A stretch of DNA of 22,289 nt from UBA1562 sp041653955 (GTDB lineage Bacteria; Omnitrophota; Gorgyraeia; Gygaellales; Profunditerraquicolaceae): NCBI GenBank assembly GCA_041653955.1, contig JBAZEH010000024.1, forward strand, positions 1 to 22,289, given 5' to 3'. The notes under the pieces are model-generated. The model made no database searches. It was not told the origin of the DNA and saw only the letters and a list, made by a program, of their open reading frames with translations. The position numbers and the translations under genes are program-made. This document shows positions 1 to 6,124 of the stretch, one piece after another; positions within the stretch are counted from its first letter, which is position 1; each line of letters opens with the position of its first letter.

Positions 1-2089
1 CCCCGGGACCATAGTGGACCCGGATCTTGCTGGCTATGCCGTACTTATTCATAATATCTATCAATCTGCTCTTCTGGGATGGATCAAAGAAAACATTGTT
101 CTTGAAGAAATAATCATATATTGTTGGCTGATCATGCACGAATTGCTCTTCAGCCGCAGTTATGCCTGCCCTCCCGAACCTAAACCTCCAGAATCTGCTA
201 AGAGGGCCTTTCTTCGATGTGTCCTCATCAAAACGCGCCACCGCAAGATTAAATTCCCCCGATGCATTGCGCACACACACGCATGTTTTGGGTATACCCC
301 AGTCCCATTTCGTACGATGCCTGATAGAGGGCAGCCCAAAACAATTCGGGTCATCCACGCTAAAATTAACATAAACCATATGGGCGACCTCCTGGCTATC
401 CACGGAATCCCCCCCTACTTTGTCAGACCATATATAGACTGCCTCATGCATCTTCTCGTAACTATCTTTATTGATCTTCTGTATCCTGTTATAGAAAGAA
501 CTCATAGCGGACCTTATCTGTTGTATATCAGATATAAAACTGTTCAAGACACCGATCGCATTATAACGGTCAACTATATTATTTGTGCAATACGGCTCAA
601 GCGGAAGGATACTGCAGCAGGGACGATTACCTCCCAATGGCGTAGGACATGTTGCTGTCGGGCTACAAGCGGTATTACAGTAATTGCCGCAATTCAATGG
701 CCTACCGCAGCAGATGAATTTGGTATAGCACCCTACACATTCATAACAGGTTGCTGGTTCCTCCTCTGTGCCGCATCCATAAGGTACCTGATAACAACAG
801 GGATCCCATGCGCAGTCTGCCTGCTTGGCATCACAGTTATTATCTATACACCCTGAATAAGGCCAGATGCATCTTGTTGCCATACAATCGTGTATCTGGC
901 TTTTTCTCAAACTCAATTTATCCCTTAACATAACGGCATAATTCTGTAAATTGCCTAATCTGGTATGCCAATCCGCGTCATCCGGAGGCTTAGAGGGGTC
1001 ATGTGGGGGACAATCGTCGCTAGGACAATTAATCCCTGTATGTTCGGTATATATTAAATAATCAAGCCAGTTATCAAGACCCTGCACCGCGGTATCACGA
1101 TCCATATCATACAGCCCCCTGGCGACCACATTCTCAAACTCCTCTATCTCATAGACCCACACACCCAACAGCTCCTCATAGGTGCTATTTCCGGTATCCT
1201 CCACACCTACTATCTTGTCGCCATCTTCTGAGCCATTGATGCCATATCCATAAGGGTCCCTCATCGTAGCGAGCATCGGACGCAATTGGTTATTAATCCA
1301 TGGGACCATCTTTATGCCCCCTACCTGCCAATCAACCCACCATCCCTCCGAATCGGGGCGCAGGGGGTCATAGTTCTTCTTCCTCTCTACTATCATCATA
1401 TTGCTGTCTTCCCGGATATAAAAACGTCCGGGTAAAAAGAAATTACTATAAAAAGTCTCTACCTCAGGGCCTATGGCGGGAAAAGAATCAAGCCTGTTTA
1501 CATACCACTGAAAGAAACGCGGTATATAATCCTCTGTATCTCCGTCCCTGTCCAAATCGAATTTATCCCTGACCAGGGCCGGGTCATCTACTAAAGCTGC
1601 TAATGTGCCATAAACGGGGGATTCTATGATCTGTTGCATTGCGCTTAAGTTCTTGAATTTCAGTCTCATCTGCTCCTGCGCAGCCTGGTTACCAGTTGTT
1701 ATCTGCTGGCTGACTCCAAAGCCACCACTGATGACTCCTCCCACTATCATACCTATGCCTAATACGCCGACAATCCCCCCCAGCCCTCCGGCCCAAATCA
1801 AAGCCACTCCGGCGATTACCAGCAATCCCCCTAATATCAACCTCCAGTTAACATCGCAACTTTCTACTTTGCTGCCATATATCTCAAACTCTTGTTTTAA
1901 GGCATTGGCCATGCTGCCTATCTGAGAAGCAACCCGCAACCCTACTGAATCGGCCACATTGCTTACAACTGTCTTCTTCTGGGCTAATTTACTTATATTG
2001 ATGGTCACGAGGGCGAAAAGGAAAAGCACTCCGGCAATGAATATCAATATCGTGGTTATCTGCCCCCGGGAAGTTCTTCTTATACTCAT
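1..2089 (-). CDS. TadG-like Tad pilus protein with Cys-rich segment (3' end cut by window edge)
   Basis: I read this frame by hand: it is open without a stop from the ATG at 2089 to the window edge, about 696 codons, so the C-terminus is missing. Residues 10-33 form one N-terminal hydrophobic helix after RRTSRGQ, as in the TadE/G-like Tad family, which anchors in the inner membrane and exposes a periplasmic domain. A second, glycine-rich hydrophobic stretch spans residues 84-125. Residues 178-187 read DLDRDGDTED, a Ca-binding-like acidic loop. Residues 402-501 hold 20 cysteines, including three CC pairs. The start lies 2 nt after the stop of the TadE-like gene upstream, so it belongs to the same operon. 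Its role as minor pilin, tip protein or adhesin is inferred from TadG homology; the cysteine-rich part is not something I recognise. Confidence 0.8.
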   Translation of the reverse strand, partial: MSIRRTSRGQITTILIFIAGVLFLFALVTINISKLAQKKTVVSNVADSVGLRVASQIGSMANALKQEFEIYGSKVESCDVNWRLILGGLLVIAGVALIWAGGLGGIVGVLGIGMIVGGVISGGFGVSQQITTGNQAAQEQMRLKFKNLSAMQQIIESPVYGTLAALVDDPALVRDKFDLDRDGDTEDYIPRFFQWYVNRLDSFPAIGPEVETFYSNFFLPGRFYIREDSNMMIVERKKNYDPLRPDSEGWWVDWQVGGIKMVPWINNQLRPMLATMRDPYGYGINGSEDGDKIVGVEDTGNSTYEELLGVWVYEIEEFENVVARGLYDMDRDTAVQGLDNWLDYLIYTEHTGINCPSDDCPPHDPSKPPDDADWHTRLGNLQNYAVMLRDKLSLRKSQIHDCMATRCIWPYSGCIDNNCDAKQADCAWDPCCYQVPYGCGTEEEPATCYECVGCYTKFICCGRPLNCGNYCNTACSPTATCPTPLGGNRPCCSILPLEPYCTNNIVDRYNAIGVLNSFISDIQQIRSAMSSFYNRIQKINKDSYEKMHEAVYIWSDKVGGDSVDSQEVAHMVYVNFSVDDPNCFGLPSIRHRTKWDWGIPKTCVCVRNASGEFNLAVARFDEDTSKKGPLSRFWRFRFGRAGITAAEEQFVHDQPTIYDYFFKNNVFFDPSQKSRLIDIMNKYGIASKIRVHYGPG

Positions 2090-2091
2090 GG

Positions 2092-3258
2092 TTAATTTGC
2101 CCATTTGTAAAGTGCTGTCCCCGGGTCAGTAGAGAGCTCAACAGGGATACTCACTGTACGACCATCGTTCAATCTGAACTTATAATAAGTGGTTTGTTTG
2201 GCGTTAAGGGTAGTTTCTGATTCTACAGACCCTGCGTTCTCGGTTCTTACGATCTTACTGCCTGAATGCTGAATACTCTTCTCAAAATCTCTTAGAAGCC
2301 CCTGTCTATCCTGCGGGGTTAATTCTCTCCCAAGGCCGTACTCAGTCACCTCCCTGTCGCCCGGATCTATCTGGGCATAAGCGGTATCAACCTGTATGTT
2401 CCCAACCTTATCATAAGCATCTGCAGGAGAAGCACCATGGTAACGGATATAAAAGAGATTCTTGTTTTTGTCGGCTGCCAATATATACTCCAGGCGGCCG
2501 TCTCCGTCTAAATCCGCATCGGTGATTCTCTGTTTTATTAGCGAACCGCTACGACGAAAGTAAGGATACATCAATAATGTAGACCCTGTCTCTGCTTCAA
2601 TGCCTTCAAAACCTCCCTCTAAACGCGACACCATTATTTGATCCTTAAAAACAGGTTCTTTGATATATTCGGTATTCTGGCTGTGTTCGCGATCTTCAAA
2701 GACTACTATAATCTTAGGCGGACAAGGGCGCTTTTCGAACTTTGCCGTATAAAAGCCAAATGTATTCTTGTCTCCGGAAACCACTTCCGCTTTAGCTACA
2801 TCCTGTATCCTTTCTCCTGTGGGATAATTATCCTGGTCGAGAACAACATCGCCCCTGCTGACACCCTCCATTTGAAAATACATTGCCGGCAAATCCTCCT
2901 CCTGAGGAGCATCATCAAACTTCTTTATATAGGCCGCGGACTGATCCGTATCCCAGGTAACTGAGCCGCTTCCCGGTATTGCAACCCGTTCCGCAAACCC
3001 AAACTGGTCCCTAGGGTCAGGGATAGCCTTGTTCTTGAATAACGTTAAAGAAACGGCAGAATTAGGGCCATCCCTGTTAAAAGCCATCTGTTGCGCCTTA
3101 CGGAAGGCTTCCATCTGAGCTTCCTGTTGATAGTTTGCCTGCAGTCCGAATTGAATAAGCATGGCAAGGCAAAAAAGCAGTATGCTGCCGAATATAGCTA
3201 GTTCGGTCAACGCCTGCGCCTTCCTTTCCGATATTATTCCCTCCGCTAATTTTTTCAT
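2092..3258 (-). CDS. TadE-like pseudopilin with large C-terminal domain
   Basis: 388 residues. The N-terminus (ERKAQALTELAIFG then a hydrophobic helix to about residue 40) has the look of a TadE/TadF pseudopilin, with A|QALTE as the probable prepilin-peptidase site and Glu at +5. The remaining 340 residues are predicted periplasmic, far longer than a usual TadE (about 150-200). Residues 247-255 read DADLDGDGR followed by LEYI, a Ca-binding loop like those in dockerin or FG-GAP repeats. The ATG overlaps the stop of the gene before it (ATGA), with GGTGAG just upstream as ribosome site. The family call is good for the N-terminus; the C-terminal domain is unrecognised. Such proteins usually act as minor pilins that prime or regulate Flp assembly. 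Confidence 0.75.
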   Translation of the reverse strand: MKKLAEGIISERKAQALTELAIFGSILLFCLAMLIQFGLQANYQQEAQMEAFRKAQQMAFNRDGPNSAVSLTLFKNKAIPDPRDQFGFAERVAIPGSGSVTWDTDQSAAYIKKFDDAPQEEDLPAMYFQMEGVSRGDVVLDQDNYPTGERIQDVAKAEVVSGDKNTFGFYTAKFEKRPCPPKIIVVFEDREHSQNTEYIKEPVFKDQIMVSRLEGGFEGIEAETGSTLLMYPYFRRSGSLIKQRITDADLDGDGRLEYILAADKNKNLFYIRYHGASPADAYDKVGNIQVDTAYAQIDPGDREVTEYGLGRELTPQDRQGLLRDFEKSIQHSGSKIVRTENAGSVESETTLNAKQTTYYKFRLNDGRTVSIPVELSTDPGTALYKWAN

Positions 3259-3506
3259 TTCTCACCTATACCCCCGGGAGCAAACACATTAAGTTCAGGG
3301 GTCTTATAAAAATCCAATTTCCCGGGGCTCGATGGACTAGCCGCCTGGACACGCGTCGCCTCATATTTGCTTTGTCGCTGTACTAAATTGTGATTCAACC
3401 AAACAAAAAGATTACCAGTCAATATCAGAAACAGAATAACCAGTATAAAAGCCAGGCTGAATTCTATGGCTGACTGAGCATGGTTGTTAATCAAACAACT
3501 TCTCAT
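3255..3506 (-). CDS. Short TadE-like pseudopilin
   Basis: I prefer the ATG at 3506 (83 residues) over the one at 3530 because GGGGAG lies 8 nt upstream of it. Even so it overlaps the end of the preceding prepilin gene by 20 nt. The sequence NNHAQSAIEFSLAFILVIL is a prepilin-like signal: short basic N-terminus, A|QSAIE with Glu at +5, then a single hydrophobic helix. About 45 polar residues follow. This matches the TadE-like pseudopilin class, though it is at the short end. It is translationally coupled to the next gene through an ATGA overlap. Confidence 0.7.
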   Translation of the reverse strand: MRSCLINNHAQSAIEFSLAFILVILFLILTGNLFVWLNHNLVQRQSKYEATRVQAASPSSPGKLDFYKTPELNVFAPGGIGEK

Positions 3507-3897
3507 CCGATAAGCTCCCCGTTTCTTCATAGCTACCCTTGCCTATACTTAAGGTTACAGGCTCGCTCCTTTCCATTTCCATTATCTCACGCTTTTCTAT
3601 ATGCGTAGCCCCGGTTTCATCAGTGACCTCTACGTCTATGAATCTGGGAGTACCCTTACTTATTATCTGCGTGTTACCTTCCTTATCTGCCGTAGTGATC
3701 GTCTGAGTCAAGGAGGAAGTGCTGGTTTTGGCCGAGTACTGCTCGCCGATCTCATCAGCTGCACCTCGTATCCTACCTTGGATGCTGCGCTTTATATATA
3801 TTTGCATAGTAAGCAGGGCAGCTGCGATACAAGCTATAAGTATCGCGTATTCCATTGTCGACTGCGCCCTCCTTTTATACCCAGGTATCTGTAACAT
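3487..3897 (-). CDS. Flp-like prepilin, long-tailed (eighth in transcription order)
   Basis: 136 residues. The leader MLQIPGYKRR precedes A|QSTMEYAILI, the Flp-type processing site with Glu5-Tyr6 that prepilin peptidase (TadV/CpaA, not in this window) would cut. A hydrophobic helix ends in MQIYIKR, a motif shared by the other long prepilins here. The roughly 95-residue tail is rich in Thr, Ser and Glu, carries GEQY and TQT, and ends EKLFD. The prepilin at 4685-4999 has the same tail signatures, so the two look like a paralog pair. Canonical Flp is about 50-60 residues, so the tail is an extension of unknown role. The start is 1 nt after the stop of the gene upstream. Confidence 0.8.
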   Translation of the reverse strand: MLQIPGYKRRAQSTMEYAILIACIAAALLTMQIYIKRSIQGRIRGAADEIGEQYSAKTSTSSLTQTITTADKEGNTQIISKGTPRFIDVEVTDETGATHIEKREIMEMERSEPVTLSIGKGSYEETGSLSDEKLFD

Positions 3898-3898
3898 C

Positions 3899-4282
3899 TC
3901 AATCCATCTTTCTTTTGCTATAGTCTGCGCTTATCGAATAGGACGATGTTTCTCCGCTTACCGTATTAGTAACCGATTTCTCGGTACGGATATTGCCGTC
4001 ACCAAGATTCTTTTTGGTCTGGGTGGATTCACTTTCACTCAGCGTATTTACAGGAAACTTCTGGACCCCTTCATTAGACTCGGAGTAAACCTTCTTCTTG
4101 ACCGCTATTTCGATATCGCTCACCCTCTCTCCCTGAGTGCCATAATCATCAGACATAACCTTTATCAAAGATTGCAAACCGCGTTTAAGATAAGGCTGCA
4201 TAGCCACCAGGGCGATAGTAACTACCCCCAGTATCAACCCATACTCCACCAGACTTTGCGCCCTATTGAACCTTTTCATCAT
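3899..4282 (-). CDS. Flp-like prepilin, long-tailed (seventh)
   Basis: 127 residues. MMKRFNR precedes A|QSLVEYGLIL with the Glu5-Tyr6 pair of Flp prepilins. A hydrophobic segment leads into MQPYLKRGLQ, the shared core of the array. The polar tail contains DDYGTQG and ends with a lysine-rich stretch. The ATG at 4282 (or the adjacent one at 4279) overlaps the stop of the prepilin upstream (ATGA), and AGGGGTGAG immediately precedes it. As a pilus subunit it would insert in the inner membrane, be processed and be polymerised or act as a minor subunit. Which array member is the major pilin cannot be told from sequence. Confidence 0.8.
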   Translation of the reverse strand: MMKRFNRAQSLVEYGLILGVVTIALVAMQPYLKRGLQSLIKVMSDDYGTQGERVSDIEIAVKKKVYSESNEGVQKFPVNTLSESESTQTKKNLGDGNIRTEKSVTNTVSGETSSYSISADYSKRKMD

Positions 4283-4653
4283 CTCACCCCTAGAACCCGG
4301 CTGCCCTCTTCTAATTCTGTTCCTGCCTCTGCAGCGCCATCTATGGAGGCGCTCTCAACTGTTGTTGGCTTAGCAAGATCGGAGAGGCGCTTGGTTACCT
4401 TACCTTCCTCCGGGAGAGACTGGCTGCCGACATCCATGCTGGCCTGTCTTGATATATCTATAATATTTTCTGAGTCAGCGTAATAAGGTTCGTACTGACC
4501 TTGAGCTGAAGAGGAAGCGGTAGCCATATCGACCATATCTTTATATCTACCCTGAAGTCCGCGTTTAACGTAAATATTCATCACCACAAGCGCGACTAGT
4601 ATAATAGACAAGAATATGCTGTATTCGCTCACGCTTTGGGCTTTATTCTTCAT
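4279..4653 (-). CDS. Flp-like prepilin, long-tailed (sixth)
   Basis: The frame is open upstream to 4872, but the start at 4653 is chosen because a strong ribosome site (GGGGGAGGTGG) sits just before it and the protein then begins MKNKA|QSVSEYSIFL, a compact prepilin leader with Glu5-Tyr6. The product is 124 residues. A hydrophobic helix ends MNIYVKRGLQGR, the array's shared core. The tail contains YEPYYADS, also seen as YEPYYVDT in the prepilin at 5023-5397, which points to a duplicated pair. The extra upstream reading frame overlaps the end of another prepilin gene and has no pilin features. Confidence 0.8.
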   Translation of the reverse strand: MKNKAQSVSEYSIFLSIILVALVVMNIYVKRGLQGRYKDMVDMATASSSAQGQYEPYYADSENIIDISRQASMDVGSQSLPEEGKVTKRLSDLAKPTTVESASIDGAAEAGTELEEGSRVLGVR

Positions 4654-4684
4654 CCTGCAGCCACCTCCCCCCTGTTGAGCTTTA

Positions 4685-4999
4685 TTACTTATCAAACAGC
4701 TTATCGTCTTCCTGCCATGCCCCAACCGTTTCAGACCCAGTCCTTGCAGAAGTATCTTTGGTATAATCTTTTGTGGTGACTCCCTGCGCCACTGTTTCCT
4801 TAAACGATGTTGACTGAGTTTGAGTAATGGAAGATGAATAGGTGGTCGGATCATATTGTTCCCCCATATCATCTGCCGCGCTTCTTAACCTGCCGGAATA
4901 GCCGCGTTTTACATAATGTTGCATCAACAGAAGACCGGCTACTACCACAGCTATGATCAATGCATATTCCAATGTGCTCTGGCCCTTACGATTAAACAT
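4685..4999 (-). CDS. Flp-like prepilin, long-tailed (fifth)
   Basis: 104 residues. MFNRKG|QSTLEYALII is a textbook Flp prepilin cleavage site (Gly at -1, Glu5, Tyr6). The hydrophobic helix ends MQHYVKRGYSGR. The tail has GEQYDP, a Ser/Thr-rich TQTQSTS run and a terminal DKLFDK, matching the prepilin at 3487-3897. GGGGGGTGG lies before the ATG. The gene sits 31 nt upstream of the next prepilin and 23 nt downstream of the previous one, in one operon. Confidence 0.85.
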   Translation of the reverse strand: MFNRKGQSTLEYALIIAVVVAGLLLMQHYVKRGYSGRLRSAADDMGEQYDPTTYSSSITQTQSTSFKETVAQGVTTKDYTKDTSARTGSETVGAWQEDDKLFDK

Positions 5000-5022
5000 T
5001 CTGCCACCCCCCTTTAATCGGC

Positions 5023-5397
5023 CTACTGCCTTGACTCTGCGGCAGTAGTAGTTTCTTTTCCTGTCTTAGTCTGCTCGTCCTTTGCTATCGTTTTAGTAAC
5101 CTGTCCTCTCGCACCACCAGTATCGGTGACCGTTCGTTCGGCTCCTCTGGTAACGTCAGTATCCACATAATACGGCTCATACTGCTTGGTGGTGAATTCC
5201 AGTGTTCCCACATTTGCCTGTGCTCCATCTACCATGTCGATTCCCGTTAAGTCAACATCCGGGGCATGATCGACAGCATCCGCCACCCTTCCCTGTATCC
5301 CTCTTTTGACATATACCTGCATTGCTACGGCGGCTGCGATGACTATGGCGATAAGAATGGAATATTCCGCTATATTCTGGCCCTTACGATTAAACAT
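5023..5397 (-). CDS. Flp-like prepilin, long-tailed (fourth)
   Basis: 124 residues. MFNRKG|QNIAEYSILI has Gly at -1 and Glu5-Tyr6, the Flp prepilin signature. The first six residues are identical to those of the next prepilin (4685-4999). The helix ends MQVYVKRGIQGR. The tail has an Asp-rich section (DVDLTGIDMVDG), then YEPYYVDTD shared with the prepilin at 4279-4653, then a Thr/Lys-rich end. The ribosome site AAAGGAGGTGAC is close to consensus, suggesting high expression. Confidence 0.85.
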   Translation of the reverse strand: MFNRKGQNIAEYSILIAIVIAAAVAMQVYVKRGIQGRVADAVDHAPDVDLTGIDMVDGAQANVGTLEFTTKQYEPYYVDTDVTRGAERTVTDTGGARGQVTKTIAKDEQTKTGKETTTAAESRQ

Positions 5398-5418
5398 CTT
5401 GTCACCTCCTTTGGATTC

Positions 5419-5595
5419 TTATTCTAACGAGTCTGTGATCTTGCCCGTCGCCGTTTCAATAGCCGAGCCCGAATCTTTAAGTGCAGTGCTTACTCCCTTG
5501 CCTATAAATGACTTCGCTGCAAATGCTATTGCCGCGATAACCACCGTTAGAACGATCACATATTCCAATATGCTCTGACCCTTGCTTCTATGCAT
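5419..5595 (-). CDS. flp: Canonical short Flp prepilin (third)
   Basis: 58 codons, read by hand. MHRSKG|QSILEYVIVL gives the Flp processing site (Gly at -1, Glu5-Tyr6), then a hydrophobic helix and a short amphipathic tail ending KITDSLE. The length is exactly that of classical Flp/PilA subunits, so this is the best candidate for a standard structural pilin in the array. AGGGGGTG precedes the ATG. It lies 17 nt after the 48-residue prepilin and 21 nt before the next. It lacks the MQ-Y-KR core of the long-tailed members. Confidence 0.85.
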   Translation of the reverse strand: MHRSKGQSILEYVIVLTVVIAAIAFAAKSFIGKGVSTALKDSGSAIETATGKITDSLE

Positions 5596-5612
5596 CTTTC
5601 ACCCCCTATTTG

Positions 5613-5759
5613 TTATTTTGCTTCTGCGTTAATCTGTTCTTCTATCAACTTAAAATTAGCCTGCACCGCCCTTTGCGCGTAAAGATGCATCGCCAGGAAT
5701 GCCGCTGCCACTACGGCGATCAACAACGCGTATTCTATTGTGCTCTGGCCCCTTCTCAT
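5613..5759 (-). CDS. flp: Very short Flp prepilin (second)
   Basis: 48 codons, read by hand. MRRG|QSTIEYALLI is a minimal but complete Flp leader and cleavage site, with a 4-residue leader, Glu5 and Tyr6. The hydrophobic helix ends AMHLYAQRAVQ, and the tail is only about 18 residues. The ATG overlaps the stop of the first prepilin (ATGA), so translation is coupled. It is slightly shorter than usual Flp but nothing is missing. Confidence 0.8.
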   Translation of the reverse strand: MRRGQSTIEYALLIAVVAAAFLAMHLYAQRAVQANFKLIEEQINAEAK

Positions 5760-5938
5760 TTTAAGATCTCCTCTGTCGCTTTGTTAAATGCTTTTTCGCA
5801 TGATCCTTTTATGTTCTTGAAATAATCAGTAGACGCAAAAAATAAAACGACTGCCACTACGACAGTCGTTAAAATAAAATATTCGAAGATTGACTGGCCC
5901 TTTATTCCCTGAATTCTTTTAGACTTTTTTAAAGTCAT
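5756..5938 (-). CDS. flp: Flp-like prepilin, first gene of the pilin operon
   Basis: 60 residues. The leader MTLKKSKRIQGIKG ends at G|QSIFEYFILT with Glu5-Tyr6, then a valine-rich helix and a short lysine/glutamate tail. The tail includes a Cys, unusual in the array. TAGGAG stands 7 nt before the ATG. It is the first gene after the promoter and structured leader at 5951-6093, so it would respond most directly to leader-mediated control. Membership of the Flp family is clear from the cleavage site; whether it is the major pilin is not. Confidence 0.8.
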   Translation of the reverse strand: MTLKKSKRIQGIKGQSIFEYFILTTVVVAVVLFFASTDYFKNIKGSCEKAFNKATEEILK

Positions 5939-5950
5939 TATGAACTCCTA

Positions 5951-5985
5951 CATTAAAAATCCGGGCTGCCATTTCGGTAGCCCGG
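5951..5985 (-). terminator. Intrinsic terminator in the pilin-operon leader
   Basis: On the minus strand the arms CCGGGCTACC and GGCAGCCCGG (5961-5985) pair over 10 positions with one A·C mismatch around a GAAAT loop, followed directly by ATTTTT. This is a complete Rho-independent terminator placed before the first pilin gene, not after a gene. It therefore looks like an attenuator. Its ascending arm is also complementary to an upstream leader segment (see the leader entry). Confidence 0.75.
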
Positions 5986-6060
5986 TCAACATAATTATTT
6001 TTTCCGTGGCTTTGCTATTCTGCACTTTTTCCCCGCTAGAATAACCTTTTCGTTTGGCAA
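5961..6060 (-). promoter_or_regulatory. Structured leader; candidate c-di-GMP-I-like riboswitch controlling the pilin operon
   Basis: On the minus strand the leader begins at about the predicted +1. Visible pairings: TGCCA (6059-6055) with TGGCA (5971-5967); TATTCT (6042-6037) with AGAATA (6021-6016); AGCC-A-CGG (6011-6004) with CCGGGCT (5985-5979), seven pairs with a bulged A. The strand GCAAAGCCACGG and the later CCGGGCTACCGA resemble the second hairpin of GEMM / cyclic-di-GMP-I aptamers (for example GCAAAGCCACGG...GCCGGGTTGCCGA, from memory). The 5' half does not clearly show the family's GGCAAACC element. CCGGGCT and TGGCA are both also needed by the terminator, so the two folds exclude each other: the architecture of an ON switch. 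Confidence in a regulatory leader is high; the ligand class is uncertain. Confidence 0.6.
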
Positions 6061-6064
6061 GAAA

Positions 6065-6093
6065 AATATAGCATATATATATATACGTGTCAA
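6065..6093 (-). promoter_or_regulatory. Sigma70-type promoter of the pilin operon
   Basis: TTGACA at 6093-6088 and TATATT at 6070-6065 on the minus strand, separated by exactly 17 bp of mostly alternating A/T. The predicted start is near 6058, which coincides with the first base-paired element of the leader. The -35 box is a perfect consensus. It lies only 32 bp beyond the stop of the HTH gene. Confidence 0.8.
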
Positions 6094-6124
6094 GAATAAA
6101 CAGGGGATGTAAGAAAGCGTTTGC

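Noticed and set aside
14..856. Plus-strand open frame of 280 codons
   Set aside because: It is codon-for-codon antisense to the TadG-like gene, whose minus-strand frame shows a proper membrane helix and family features.
3719..4483. Plus-strand open frame of 254 codons
   Set aside because: Lies opposite three recognised prepilin genes, has no ribosome site and no recognisable domain.
6100..6123. ACGCTTTCTTAC (minus) resembling the RAYT left arm AGACGCTTTCTAC
   Set aside because: Only about 10 bp are shared and the second box AAAGACGTTTTTC is missing; could be chance or a worn remnant.
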